Source: Apiosordaria backusii (Eukaryota > Ascomycota > Sordariomycetes > Sordariales > Lasiosphaeriaceae). From it: a stretch of DNA of 64,000 nucleotides. Made by a program: the position numbers and the translations under genes. The notes beneath the pieces were generated by a model. It saw only the letters and a list, made by a program, of their open reading frames with translations. It searched no databases and was not told the origin of the DNA. Below are positions 10,741 to 22,316 of the stretch, one piece after another. The stretch is from NCBI GenBank assembly GCA_030549205.1, contig JAUKTV010000016.1:666431-730430 (forward strand), written 5' to 3'. The first letter of the stretch is position 1, and every line of letters starts with the position of its first letter.

Positions 10741-13317
10741 ATGAAGCGCTACCTCCTCGGTTTGGCGGGCAAGCCATCACCTGAGCCCGAGCCCGAGCCC
10801 GCCCAAACGGCGCAAGCGTCCGACCCCAAAAGTGGGACTGACCCAGCAGACGCCATCACCGAAGGGATCAAAAACCTGTCCACAGCGGACCAGCATAAAG
10901 ATTCACACAATGAACCAACAGCGAAAGATGACCAGCATGAACGGGCACAGCCAAGTACAGCCTCACCAGGCGATGAGGAGGACTGGAGTTCAGGCGACGA
11001 GACGGTCGTCGAGCAGACCATCCCTCATCCCAAGCAGGACATGATCGACCACATCATGAAGAGCCTGTGTTCTTCACTTGACTCCAAGATCTCAGAGTTG
11101 ACTCAGTTCGCCAGCGTTGCCAAGCTCGAGAAGTCATTCAAAGTCGCCGACCTTCCAGCAGTTCCCAAGAAGGGGAAGGTGCCGGATGTGGTCAAGCCTC
11201 GAGAGCAACAGGAAAAGGAGGCCACAGAGCCTGTGGTGGAAGAAAAAGAGAGCAAGCAGCAAGCAGTAACCAAGCCCATGAAGCTTTCAGACTTGTCCAA
11301 ACCCAAACCAAGCCCATCTGCGGCTCCTCCTCCTCCTCCTCCTCCCGCTCCGGCTCCCGCTTCGGATGCAGAGCCTCAACAGGACTTCGCCTCGCTTTTG
11401 TCAACTGCCAGATCACCACCTGCTCTGGCCTCTGCTGCTTCACCCAGCTTTCCTTCTACGACTTTCGGCGCTTTGCATTTAGCAAGCATGCCCTTCATAA
11501 ACCCCATGATGGCGAATTTCCCCTCAGTCGAGCCTTTATCAACTCAACGACCTACACAAAGCTCCGCTCGGCCCGTCAGACCAACGCAAACACCAGCACC
11601 GTTTATTGCGCCAGCTCCTAGTTTGCCTTTATCTCCTGCACCTTCACCGCCAGCAGGAGATCACCCGTCGCCACCATCAGCGAAGAGGAGCGCCAAGAGA
11701 TCATTGGAAGCCGAGTGGCAAGAGACTTCAGAACCAGATGTGCATACCCGCTTCGGCCATGATCATGGAACCCACCTACGTAGAGGTTCAGCTGTGCCGG
11801 TTCCTTTCGGCATTGGCCGTATTAGTGCTAGAGCACCCGCCACTTCCTCACAAGTATCACAGTCACGGCAACTTCATACTGCCACTCAATCTCGAGCACC
11901 GGCCTTTGCACCTGGGCCTCTTGATGCGTCTAGATCAATCCCAAGCGTTGAATCTTTATTTGGGCCCCCTCAGCCCCGAGGTGCGTTAGTTCCAGAGCAA
12001 GAGCTATCTCCCAGAGCTGTGCCGGACATTGGTGCACAGGCTACTGCAAGGCGCCATCCTAGTGAGGCTGAGGTCGAGATAGCTGAAGATCATGATGGGA
12101 GACGCAAAAAGGCACGACGAGCTACGTCTGATAGTCCTGCCGGATTGATGAGAAGCGGCAACAAATTTGCCTGTCCGTACTTCAAGCGCAACCCTCGCAA
12201 ATACCAGAAGTGGACGTCTTGCCCTGGTCCGGGATGGGAGGAAGTTCATCGGGTCAAGTATGTCTCTTGTTTACCTTACTCTTTGATGCTGGATAGACTT
12301 GACTCGGAATTCTTGTTAACAGAAAGCAGGACACATCTTTACAGACGACACAGGCTTCCAATCCAGTGTCCCCGCTGCTGGGATATTTTTGACGAAGACA
12401 CTGTCCTTCAAGCGCATCTTCAGCAGGACCCGCCATGCACCATGCAGCAAAATAGGGTCCCTCACGAAGGCTTCACCAAGGATCAGGAAAAGAAACTGCG
12501 AAGTCGCAAGAAGGCTCAGCCAAACATGACGGACGAGGATAAATGGGCCGAGATCTACATGATCCTCTTTCCGGATGATGATCCCGAATCCGTTCCGACG
12601 CCTTGTACGTACCCCTTATCTTTCTCACCTGCCTAGATCCTGAGCTAACAAATCATAGACTACGATGATCAGGATGATGACACTGCCACCCCTGCTTCGG
12701 CCTTAGGTTCTGGCTCGAGCGATTTGGAGGACTATGCCACGTTTTTGAGAAGGGAAATGCCGACGCTTGTCCGTCGCGAGCTTGAGGTGCTGTTTCAACA
12801 CGAGTCTCGAGATGTCGAGGATCGACTTCGATCCAAAGTTGAAGACATCATGCTTGGGTTGCAGCCCAAGTTGATGAGCCTCTACCGACAAAGCCAAATG
12901 CCGCTCAGCGAGTACGGCCCACCCCAAGACTTGCCACAACTGCAGATCCCTACAGACCAGCCGGCCCGATGGGATAGTCTGAGCAGCAGCGAGCTCGATA
13001 CCCCCGCTCTGTCAACCGGTACAGGAACGAGCATTGATCTGGGCGCAGGGATCCAAGCGACGTCCCCGTACCAGCAGATGGCAGGAGGGGATGGCTTTGA
13101 TCCCACCTTTGACTTCGGCTCGCTATCAGGTGTTGAATGGGATGGAAACCAGCTCCAATCTGGCACTGGCTATCAATTTCAACAACAAGCCCAGAACCTC
13201 AACTGGGATCAAGAGTTTAACAAACTGCTGAGCCCAGTGGTGTATGCTCCCCTTAATGGAGAACTTGACTTTTCAGCTGGATTTCAAGGTCCCTTTCAAG
13301 GATCTTACCAGGGGTAG
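10741..13317 (+). CDS. Large Pro/Ser-rich protein with fungal C2H2-like zinc-binding core
   Basis: Three exons (10741-12257, 12330-12604, 12659-13317), about 816 residues. The intron at 12258-12329 is 72 nt with no in-frame stop, so unspliced translation runs through it. Splicing gives the family sequence HRVKTHLYRRHRLPIQCPRC. The second intron is 12605-12658. Residues 1-470 are disordered: an acidic-Pro repeat (SPEPEPEPA), a polyproline run, and Ser/Pro/Ala-rich sequence. The core holds FACPYFKRNPRKYQ, CPGPGWEEVHRVK, and Cys/His pairs suggesting one or two zinc fingers, a layout common in ascomycete proteins of unknown function. The C-terminal third is acidic, then Gln/Asn/Gly-rich, reminiscent of an activation domain. 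A nuclear regulatory role is inferred only. Confidence 0.75.
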
Positions 13318-13718
13318 AGGGGGCGAATGACGCAACAAAAGACGGGGGCGAGCGTTGCAGTGTTATGACTTATGATGGTCTTTTTTGTGTCATGCTGTTG
13401 CTAGTATTGATTACTTTGTGGTTTAGATGCACTGCCTGAAAAAATGAAACAGTGTAGACTTCCTATTTGAGTAGTTCGGGAGCCGCATTGCGAGTTTTGT
13501 GTCGGCAGCAAAATAGCCGCCGGGAATACTACCTTGGCTTGGTTCCCAGTCGAGCCATGCTATCCAGAACCCGGGTTGGTATTGGTATCCAAGATTGCTA
13601 CCGCTGTGGAACCACTATGGACAGATTGCAGTTCTGGGAGTTTCATACGAGCGTGCTCTTCAGCTGCTCGCTGTTGTTGTGTCCACTGAACTGCGCATCA
13701 CCAATCAAGCGAGTCACA
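13318..13718. other. Intergenic region and 5' flank of SET gene
   Basis: The 3' flank of the upstream gene contains TG/T-rich sequence. The downstream frame is open back to 13467 with another candidate ATG at 13619, but that extension lacks conserved sequence. Nothing else recognised. Confidence 0.4.
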
Positions 13719-15090
13719 ATGGCACTCTCAAGCATCTTATCTCTCGTCCTTCTTGCGTCGACAGGCAGAGCAAAGCACACATCATCAACCGGATTTCCCT
13801 CTGCAAAGCAACATTGTCCCCATCATCCAGCTGGCCGCTTGGAAACAGCTGCGTTACTTCCCAGTTGCCCACTTCCAGGTCATATTGGTGTTTTGTCAGA
13901 TGAGAGCGCAAACGCCATATTGTGGGACTATCCACCCAAGTGCATCTCACCTCCAGCAAAAGACAATACCACAGTCCCAAGAATTGACTGCCTCTTCACT
14001 TCGACAACGTTCCGCAATGGCCATGGGATCAGCTTGATTTCTTCCACCCTGACAACATCTCACATTATCGGCGTCGGCTCCTTTGACGATGAGGCCCCTC
14101 CTCTCGGGGTCCAACGCCGTGAGAGCCTCGGCCCGGCCTATGAGATTGTTCCCGTGGAAGGAAAAGGTTTGGGTGTTGTTGCCAAGCGCAGGATCAAGCG
14201 GGGAGAAATCGTCATGTCCGACTACCCTTCCTTGCTCATTGGGACGGGATTTTTGGGATCAGCACAGCCGCATCATCGCAGGAGGATGCTAAAGCAAGCC
14301 ATTAACCAGCTGCCTGAGAAACTGAGGTCAAAGGTCAGGGAGCTGTCTAGGGGTGCGGAAAAGTATGAGGTAGATGCGATACTGGGGCCGAATGCAAACA
14401 CGGTCATGATTGGGGAGCAGGACGGGGAGCAGATGCATGTTGGCTTGTTTGCCGAGGCCGCGAGAATCAATCATGGGTGTAGGCCAAACGTGCACTCAAG
14501 GTTTTCTGAGCGGAGGTTGACGATGGAGATCATGGCTCATGTGGCTATTGAGCCGGGAGAAGAGATTTTGATGAGCTGTAAGTCCAGCCATCTCAGTACA
14601 ATTCCTCAGAGCCACGACAGAGATTGCTAACTGACAAGCAGATGTCCCCATCACCACTGTTCGTGACGAGAGGCGAAAGTATTTGAAAGACCACTGGGGC
14701 TTCGACTGCAAGTGCCAGCTGTGCACGGGAACCAAAAATGACATAGAGGAGTCAGAGTTCTACCGCCGCCGTCAAAAGAGCCTGAAAGAAAGCATCGAAA
14801 GCGCTCGCGCTGAAGGCTTCTTCAAGGACGCGATCGTCATGAGCGGGGAGTGGCATGAGTTTAGCGAGTGGGACATGGTTCCTCCCCTTGCGCCTGAGTA
14901 CCATGACAGCCTGGCAGACTTGCACTACTCAAACGGGGATTTGTTCAACGCGACAAGATATGCGAGAATGGCGTATGATGGATGGGTGAGGTTTGGGAGC
15001 GTGGATGATGAGAAGCTGGAACATTCGAAGACGGTTTTGGCAAAGATTGAGAAGGAATTTGAAAAGAGTTTGAAGTTTGAGAAGGATTAA
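13719..15090 (+). CDS. SET-domain protein with predicted signal peptide
   Basis: Two exons (13719-14577, 14642-15090) with an intron at 14578-14641 (gtaagt...aagcag), about 435 residues. The SET domain starts near YEIVPVEGKGLGVVAKR. It continues to ARINHGCRPNVHSRF (the NHxCxPN cofactor/active-site knot, with Gly for the usual Ser) and GEEILMSYVPI, which spans the intron. A post-SET FDCKCQLC follows. The last ~100 residues are helical and charged. The chosen start gives MALSSILSLVLLASTGRA, a good signal peptide, which is odd for a methyltransferase family that usually acts in nucleus or cytosol. Fungal SMYD-like SET proteins with such leaders are common and uncharacterised. Longer N-termini (13619 or 13467) would bury the hydrophobic stretch. 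The methylation target cannot be read from sequence. Confidence 0.8.
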
Positions 15091-15664
15091 GAGGAGTTTT
15101 ACATGTTTTGCAGGAAGAGCATTATTGAGTCAAGTCATTACGAACTGTTGGGAAATGCGCCGCGTTTTCAGTCTGTTGATCATCGGTGTCAAAAGTCAAC
15201 GCCGGGAGAGAAACACAAGCCCGAAGCAATGGTCGCATTCCAAGGCCATCATCCAATAAAGCCGCTCGTTTGGGGAAGGCTTTTGTCGATCATCTGCCAT
15301 GGTGAAGGTACCTTCCATAACAGACAAATCCCATGCAGCAGGCTCGACACCAGTAGAGACGGAACGGATGCAAGAAGGGTTACATTGGGAGCTCAGCTAC
15401 AGCTGATGTTTTCTGAAGAGCGTTTCGAACCATGGCGCACAACCATCTCGAGTCTAGAAATAACTTATCCTTCTTTCAGTAGGGTATGGCCGATGCCGCC
15501 GTTGCAGCTTCGCTTACTGCATGATTCTGTAAGCCGGTGATAAAGTGGCTACCTTAGACGCTGGAGCTCCTTTGCCATAGTCACCATATATAAGGGGCCC
15601 ATAAACAGCTCAGGGTTGCGCATCAGCTTTTGGAGTCAGTGTATAACCGACAATTCCTCACAAA
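15091..15664. other. Intergenic region, promoter of FAD oxidase
   Basis: About 570 bp. Open frames here have no recognisable domain. Apart from the TATA box listed separately, nothing is recognised. Confidence 0.45.
15587..15594 (+). promoter_or_regulatory. TATA box of the BBE-like oxidase gene
   Basis: TATATAAG lies 71 bp before the ATG at 15665, a reasonable distance for a fungal TATA-driven gene with a short leader. Confidence 0.5.
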
Positions 15665-17680
15665 ATGTGGCATCTTGGACCCTTAATAACGGCTACGCTC
15701 TTTGCTCACTATGTCATTGGTCTCCCCCCAAACGACTCTCACTTCACAGACGCCGACATCGCCGCCGTTGGGTCTTCAAACCTCCGCGGATCATCCTCTA
15801 GACCTCCAGCTCGCTGCAAAGCATTCCCTGGCGATAGCTCGTGGCCATCTGTGTCGGACTGGTCCCGTCTGAACCGCACACTCGGTGGAGTTCTGCTCAA
15901 CCCTCTCCCTGCAGCCTCGGTGTGCTACCCGACCTCGGAAAATTTCAACGCCACATCCTGTAATTTCTTGTTCACTGGTGCCAGTCAAAGCACGTTTTGG
16001 TTTGACGATCCCCTCACTGTTCAAGGCACCTGGCCTCAGGGATTGACTTGCCCGCTGGTGAGAAATCCACCGGCTAATGCGACTTGTACAAGGGGAGGGT
16101 ACCCTGTATACGTGGTTAATGCAACAGAGCCAAAGCATGTCCAGACAGCAGTGAATTTTGCAAGGGAAAAGAATGTTCGTGTAATCATCAAGTAGGTTCT
16201 CGCCTGTCTTTATTGACATGTTGATTCAGGGGCTCAGGGGCTCAGGGGCACATGGGACGGGATGCTGACAGATGAAAAGAAACACAGGTCACGACTTTCT
16301 TGCACGCAACATCGGCGCAGGATCTCTCAGCATTTGGACTCATAATCTTAAGGGGTTTGAGTTCATACCAAACTACAGACACCCTGGCGGAAGCTATCGG
16401 GGTCCTGCTGCGTGGGTCGGAGCGGGGTTGCAGGTATATGAGGCGTTTCGACATGCCATGGCACACAATATTACTTTGCCTGCTGCCTCTTGCCTGACAA
16501 TCGGGTCCTATGGAGGATGGATTTCTGGCGGGGGTCACTCCCCTTTGTCGTCAAAGCATGGTCTAGGGGTTGACCAAGTTTTGGAGCTCAAGGTTGTGAC
16601 AGCTGATGGGAAGTATGTCACGGCAAATCCTACCAAGAACCAGGATCTGTTTTTCGCTCTGCGAGGCGGCGGGGGCAGTGAGTATTTGTCTTTTCCCAAG
16701 GGATTATGGTCTTGAGGTTAACAGACGAAAACCAAGGCACATACGGCGTCATTACTTCAGCCATCGTGAAAGCCCATCCTGCCATCAACCTGACAATCGC
16801 ATCCTTCAACTTCAACCTGGGAAATACGCCCTCGAATAGCCCATCTTCAAGTCCAACTATTACCAACAGCACTGCGTTTTGGCTAGGCTTCAATGCTGTC
16901 TTTGCTTTTGGCATTCCTATTGTCGACGCAGGGGGTTACCTTTGGACGAACGGCTTGCCTTCAGGTCCTGGATTTGCTATGCAGGTTCAGGTGCAAATGC
17001 CGGGTCTGTCTCCAGACGAAGCAGTCTCTTTCACCCAGCCTCTTGTTGACGAACTCAACAGCTTCGGGATTCCTGTCGCAAACATCACCGTTCGCACCCA
17101 GGTTTACAGCAGCCAGTCGTCAACGGGAGCGGGCGGAGCTCCTGGTGCGGGAGGTTATTTTGCTTCTCGTTTATTTCCCCGAGCAGCATACGTTGACCCT
17201 GTCCTCTTCTCCAAGGCTATGAGCGCTGCCAGGGTGCTGGTTGAAGCAGGGTATACATTTCATGGGCTGAACATGGCACCCACACTCGAAGCAGCAGGAA
17301 ACCCTTACCCGGCTGGTGTCAATCCTGTGTGGAGACACAGTGTAATGCATGCTGATGTTTTCGGTTTTAGCAAGCTCAACCTTGGAACAGCCACGGATGA
17401 GCAGGTAATTGCTGCCCAGCTTTCCCTGACAGATCTGATGGAGCCTCTCAAGCAGGCGACTCCAGGTGGAGGGAGTTATTTGAATGAAGGGGATCCTCAC
17501 GAGCCGAACTGGCAACAGTCATTCTACGGGGACAATTATCCAAAACTCGTGAAGGTCAAGAAGAGTAGGGATCCGTGGGGTGTATTCTGGGCACCTACCA
17601 CCCCTGGAAGTGAGGGCTGGAAGGTCGAGGGGGAAGGGGGTCTCTTGTGGAGACAGAATGGACGTTTGTGTAGAGTGTAG
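15665..17680 (+). CDS. Secreted FAD-linked oxidase, berberine-bridge-enzyme-like
   Basis: Three exons (15665-16191, 16280-16677, 16737-17680), about 622 residues. Introns at 16192-16279 and 16678-16736 rebuild VIIKNTGHDFLARN and GGGGSTYGVITS, both diagnostic of FAD_binding_4/BBE oxidases. The N-terminus MWHLGPLITATLFAHYVIG is a signal peptide. The His in NTGHDF is at the usual site of 8-alpha-histidyl FAD linkage, and the Cys in ASCLTIGSYGG aligns with the cysteine of bicovalent BBE enzymes, so bicovalent flavin is likely. GGGHSPLSSKHGLGVD and a C-terminal NYPKLVKVKKSRDPWGVFW (BBE domain) complete the fold. Several N-glycosylation sequons are present. Probably an extracellular oxidase of sugars or phenolics; no partner gene nearby fixes the substrate. 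The 3' acceptor of intron 2 could instead lie 12 nt upstream. Confidence 0.88.
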
Positions 17681-18503
17681 CTGTGACTTGAGAACCTGGA
17701 GGGAGCTACAAGTCGACCATAGGTGTTATTTGAGCTGGAATTCTGCATGGCCCGTACGAGGGTAGCTTACTTCTCTCAGCCTGTACATGGTCTACAAAAG
17801 ATTCTACAAAAGACTGATAGGGAAACAGGGCTAAAACATTCATGACAGATGAATTTCTTGGCACCCGGGTATTTCGGACCATACCATCACAACGCCAGCC
17901 GACATCACGGCCACGTTCATGGTCAAAATCATCATTGGAATCAGCATCTGTCTCGGCCTCTCGGCTTCAAGGAAGATATGGAGACTGAGATTGTACCCTA
18001 CCTGAGTGTACTCGAGATGGTCCAGCCAATAAATCCTCCTGTTTGTCCCACCTGCAGTGCCTGCTTGGCAATGATGCAGCATCGCTGACACGTGCAGAAG
18101 AGTGTGCATTTAATTGACTGTAGCATTTTCTAAGCTGGTCCCTGCGAATGGAACTCTCCGCTCTCCGTCCCCCACCTCGGGTATAATGAGCTAGCTCCAA
18201 GAGGAAGTAGCTCACCCGTCATAAACAAGCGTGGGAAAAATATACTCGGGAGACATACTGATAACGTTTACGGATGCCTCATTTGATTGGATCCCGTACA
18301 CACGGCCCCTGCCGTTCGGGGAGGATGAGATGGAAACTCCAAGGCGTAGCTAAACCGAGACCCCGGAAGGATGGATGCAACTCTGTCTGATGCAAGCACG
18401 TGGGAAGTGACATCCGTCTTCAAAAGGATGATCTTCCCGTCTCCCAAAGTGATTAATCTCTCTACTCACCTCAGGCACCTTGCTTTCCTTGTGTCAAACC
18501 ACC
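17681..18503. other. Intergenic region
   Basis: About 820 bp. Small open frames on both strands lack conserved sequence. Contains the 3' flank of the oxidase and the promoter of the GDPD gene. No RNA gene seen. Confidence 0.45.
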
Positions 18504-19829
18504 ATGGCGACTTTCCAGCAGCTTGCGATCCTTTGCCTCGGTGCTTCCACTGTGCTTGCCGCTCCCAGCGACAGACACAATGGCAAGAAGACACCCAAAG
18601 TCTCGCCCATCAAGCAAATTTCCCTAGGTCCCCGCCCCTACTGGCTCGTGGACCAGATGGATGAGGGCCTGCTTAAGAACAAGCTCGCTTCTTGCTCGGA
18701 GAAGAGGATGAAGCCCAGCGACTGGAGCATTTCTCACCGTGGCGGCGGAACTCTTCAGTTCCCCGAGCATACCTACGAGTCAATTATCGCTGGTGTTAGT
18801 GCATTCTTTTCTCCCCCTTGGTTTTTCAATGGTTATCTGACAAAAAGCCCCGAACAGACCCGGATGGGAGCCGGTATTCAGGAGTGCGACGTCACCTTCA
18901 CCAAAGATCTGCAACTTGTCTGCCGCCATGCCCAATGTGACTTGCACACGACAACCAACGTCGTTGCCATCCCTGAGCTCAACGCCAAGTGCACCACCCC
19001 TTTCCAGCCTGCCTCTGGGAACACATCTGCCCGAGCCAAATGCTGCACCTCGGATTTTACTTTGGCTGAGATCAAGACTCTTTGCGCAAAGATGGACGCT
19101 TCAAACCCAAAAGCAACCACGCCCGAAGAATATCTTAGTGGCACGGTTGGCTGGAGGACTGACCTCTACGCCAAAACGTGCAGCGAGGTGCCCACTCTCA
19201 AGGAGTTCATCTCCCTCGTCGACGACCTTGGTCTCAAGTTCACGGCTGAGCTGAAGACCCCCGAGGTGCCGATGCCTTTCAACGGAGGAAATTACACACA
19301 GGCCGCCTATGCCCAGCACATGATCGATGAGTTCAAGGCTGCTGGCATCAGGCCCGAAAGAGTGTGGCCACAATCATTCCTGTACGATGATGTGTTGTAC
19401 TGGCTCAAGGCTGAGCCAAAGTGGGCAAGGCAAGCAGTGTTGTTGGATGAGAGCGGTGATGAGCCAGGCACATTCCCCTCTGCTGTTGCTAGGCTGAAGG
19501 AGTACAAGAAGGCCGGCGTCAGAATTGTTGCCCCTCCCCTCCCTTACTTGGTCACTGTTGATAGCAGGGGCAGGATCGTGCCCAGCAGCTACGCCGTCGA
19601 AGCCAAGAAGCAGAAGCTTGACATCGTTACCTGGAGTTTGGAGAGGAGTGGCTGGCTTGGTGATGGCAGCGGGGGAGGATATTACTATACTACTGTGGCC
19701 AATGTGACTAATGGCGAGGGGGATGTGTACAATTTGTTGCATGTTTTGGCACAGGATGTTGGTGTCATCGGCGTCTTCTCCGACTGGAGCGCTACGGTGA
19801 CCTACTATGCCAACTGCTTTGGATTGTAA
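18504..19829 (+). CDS. Secreted glycerophosphodiester phosphodiesterase
   Basis: Two exons (18504-18794, 18858-19829), about 420 residues. The intron at 18795-18857 is 63 nt and open in frame, so unspliced translation inserts 21 residues between SIIAG and TRMGAGIQECDV. Splicing restores the usual spacing. N-terminal MATFQQLAILCLGASTVLAA is a signal peptide. GDPD motifs are ISHRGGG with FPEHT (first catalytic His-Arg and metal-binding Glu), ECDVTFTKD (metal-binding Glu/Asp) and CRHAQCDL (second catalytic His). Later FTAELKTPE and DIVTWSLERSG fit the TIM-barrel strands. Many cysteines support secretion. It hydrolyses glycerophosphodiesters to glycerol-3-phosphate and an alcohol; a phosphate or choline scavenging role is plausible but inferred. 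Confidence 0.88.
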   Translation: MATFQQLAILCLGASTVLAAPSDRHNGKKTPKVSPIKQISLGPRPYWLVDQMDEGLLKNKLASCSEKRMKPSDWSISHRGGGTLQFPEHTYESIIAGVSAFFSPPWFFNGYLTKSPEQTRMGAGIQECDVTFTKDLQLVCRHAQCDLHTTTNVVAIPELNAKCTTPFQPASGNTSARAKCCTSDFTLAEIKTLCAKMDASNPKATTPEEYLSGTVGWRTDLYAKTCSEVPTLKEFISLVDDLGLKFTAELKTPEVPMPFNGGNYTQAAYAQHMIDEFKAAGIRPERVWPQSFLYDDVLYWLKAEPKWARQAVLLDESGDEPGTFPSAVARLKEYKKAGVRIVAPPLPYLVTVDSRGRIVPSSYAVEAKKQKLDIVTWSLERSGWLGDGSGGGYYYTTVANVTNGEGDVYNLLHVLAQDVGVIGVFSDWSATVTYYANCFGL

Positions 19830-20321
19830 GAAGAAGAAAATGGGTATAAGTAACATACAATCATATATTAATAGAAAACGACTTATTTGCCTAGATATAC
19901 CAGCAACTGTTGGAATTAAAAGCATATGCGTATCTGAATTAACTCCCTTAAAGCCGATCTCATGCTTTGCCAGTGTAGCACTCAACTCTGGGAGGAGAAT
20001 GAATCAACAGCATGTGGCTGTGTCTTGGCCTCGCACCAATCACCACCATAGCTGGAGATGACTGTCGTAGCTACCTATTGAAGTCTCCAACGTCTCGATG
20101 TTTATTTACACTAGGTTCTGAAGAGCCAATTGTAAAAGCTGACGAGGCACTCAAAACCTTAAGGCAGAGTCAGAACGGGATGTCTGCTTGTGAGCCGTCG
20201 GATAGTGTATAAGTGAAATGAAAGGTATAAGGAGGCCTCGAGTCTTTTCACGCTGGATCGGACGGTCCGAAGTCTCACAAGCCTCGCTTCTGTACGATTC
20301 TACACTTGCCAGTTGTACAAG
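19830..20321. other. Intergenic region
   Basis: About 490 bp of 3' flank and sequence upstream of the broken AAA gene. No feature recognised. Confidence 0.4.
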
Positions 20322-21764
20322 ATGGATCCTACTGGCGGCTCCACTGACCCTAATCTGGCTTTCGAGGGCTGGGCAGAGCACACAGGTCGAGACCGGAAGC
20401 ACCGACACCAAGATGCAACAGCTGCTCAAGGCCACACACCCAAACCGCCACATCATGCGGACACAGGTGTCGCATTGTGATCTGCTGGGGTTTGCCGAGG
20501 ATGGTCACACAATCAGGACACCAGACCGTTTCCAAGGCTACGACGCCAGCCGTAAATACGTTGTCCCGAGGCTTCTACACGGGAAGGGCAATGAAAGCTT
20601 GAAGACGAGGTCCGCTTTGGCGCCTGGTATTATCAGCGGGATAGTAACCAGTTTCACGTGCACGAGTTGCCATACAGGGATTATTTCCTGACGGGCGTTT
20701 GGAGTACCTAAGGAGATGCATAGTGAAATATGGATGTTTGACAACCAGCAGTGAAAGAATGACAAGGAGCTCTACCGCAGTGCGCAGGGGGCATAATGGG
20801 ACGACGTCATCCTCGATCCAACTATCAAGTCGAGCCTGACGCACGACGTTGAGTCTTTCTTTGATAATCAAGGCCTACATAAGACACTCCATGTGCCATG
20901 GAAGCAGAATGTCATCCTTCACGGCGTGCCAGGCAACGGCAAGGCGGTATCCATCAAGGCCCCCATTAATTCGCTGGTGGCACGGAGCCCCCCGTTGCCG
21001 GCTATGTATGTGAAGTCCCCTCGATGGATGTGCACCTGCCAAAGTGGCCTTGCAGGAAATCTTTCCAAAGGACCGCCTTGTTGGTCCTTGACTCCTATTC
21101 TTTGAGGACCTCGACAGCTTGGTCGAGGATAAGACGCGCAGCTGCTTCCTCAACGAAGGGGATGGACTTGACTCCAACGAGGGCGTCCTCATGCTCGCCT
21201 TGACCAACCACCTCGACGAGATTGATCCGGTCGTCTCCAAACGTCCGAGCCGCTTGGACCACAAGTACCACTTCATGGTACCTACCCGACTTCGACTCAC
21301 GGGTGGCCTACTGCCGCCACTGGCGTGCGAAGCTGCTCAATACTTCCTCTACAGGTATCGACTCTCCCGCTGAATGGAGCTCTTTCATTGCTCAGCTCAC
21401 TTATGGGCTTAGCTTCGCTTACATAAAGGAGCTGTTCATCTCAACCTTGCTGGCATTAGCTCGAGGGAAGCGTGGTGATGAGGCTGTAAGCGATAGCGGT
21501 TCAGGGGCGGTGGACTCCGTTCCAGAGAAGAAAGAAAATGTCAAGAAGCCCAAGCGTATCATGCCTGAACTCCCTGAAGGACTTCGGGACAATCTTCTCC
21601 CCGCTGTTGTTCTGGTTGAAGACAAGTTGCTGCGGGAGCAGATGGCAAAAGAGGAGACAGACGTCGTCAAACGGAAGAAGACTGCAACGACATGCATACC
21701 TAGCCTGCCGATCTTTGACTTGAACCAGACTTTGATGACCGAGGGAGGCATAGACGAAGTGTAG
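20322..21764 (+). pseudogene. Degenerate BCS1-like AAA ATPase
   Basis: Fragments in shifting frames match the intact gene at 1621-3281. WDDVILDPTIKSSL and VPWKQNVILHGVPGNGKA (20,799-20,950) correspond to WDNVILDEDMKKAL and the Walker A region. FFEDLDSLVEDKTRSCFLNE and TNHLDEIDPVVSKRPSRLD (about 21,100-21,260) correspond to Walker B through the arginine finger. DFDSRVAYCRHW and GLSFAYIKELFISTLLALAR continue in another frame. Breaks include TGA at the position of a conserved Trp (IWMFDNQQ-stop, 20,733-20,759), TAA just before WDDVIL, a frameshift near 21,280, and Walker A GKT changed to GKA. A possible original start is ATG at 20,322 (MDPTGGSTDPNLAFEGW). The last segment stays open to TAG at 21,764 and ends in a Lys/Glu-rich tail. 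A relative rather than a recent copy of the window's intact gene. Confidence 0.75.
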
Positions 21765-22316
21765 CTTTTTGTTTACAAAGCGTCTGCCTCGCAAACATAT
21801 TTTAAACTGAACTTCCTGCACCTTGGGGTGAACGACTCAACCAGCCCCATCCTCAGAAATGCTGAAAATATTCCTCTTCATGAACAGAACGGTAAAAAGC
21901 GTGAAAGTGTCAAGGCAGACTTATTGAACAGCAACAGGGCAGTCACCTCAACCTAGGTAGGTAGCCATCCGCTCCTGCTCGTTCAAATCCTACTGGTCTG
22001 ATTATTGCATGCAATTGCCGTAAACGTCACGCGGATGGGAGCTGGCGCTGCAGGTCCCACCTCTTTGGGACTCGCTCGATAATTAAAGCAGTAGATCGGA
22101 CCCGTTATTATCCTAGCGCTGCAGGGGCACCCCCCTGACAGAGATTGCCAAAACATAACAAGCCCCTGAGATGGGCCCGAAATTGGCTTGGCAGGTGCTC
22201 CATTTTTCAAGGTCCAGACGTCTTCACACTCTCCTCCAACAGCTCCTTCGTTCAGATTCTTTGCGCTCTTTCTAAACTTCCCACGATGGGAAGATAACGC
22301 CTGCCATTAGCGCAGC
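21765..22316. other. Intergenic region
   Basis: About 550 bp between the AAA relic and the pepsin-like gene. A GTTCAAATCC at 21,981-21,990 resembles a tRNA T-loop but no cloverleaf forms around it. Confidence 0.4.

Noticed and set aside
15103..15540. 145-codon ORF after the SET gene
   Set aside because: No recognisable protein features and likely 3' flank.
10741..19829. Secondary-metabolite gene cluster (zinc-binding protein, SET, BBE oxidase, SDR nearby)
   Set aside because: No polyketide synthase, NRPS, terpene synthase or other core enzyme in the window.
21981..21990. GTTCAAATCC resembling a tRNA T-loop
   Set aside because: Flanking bases do not pair into T, anticodon, D or acceptor stems.
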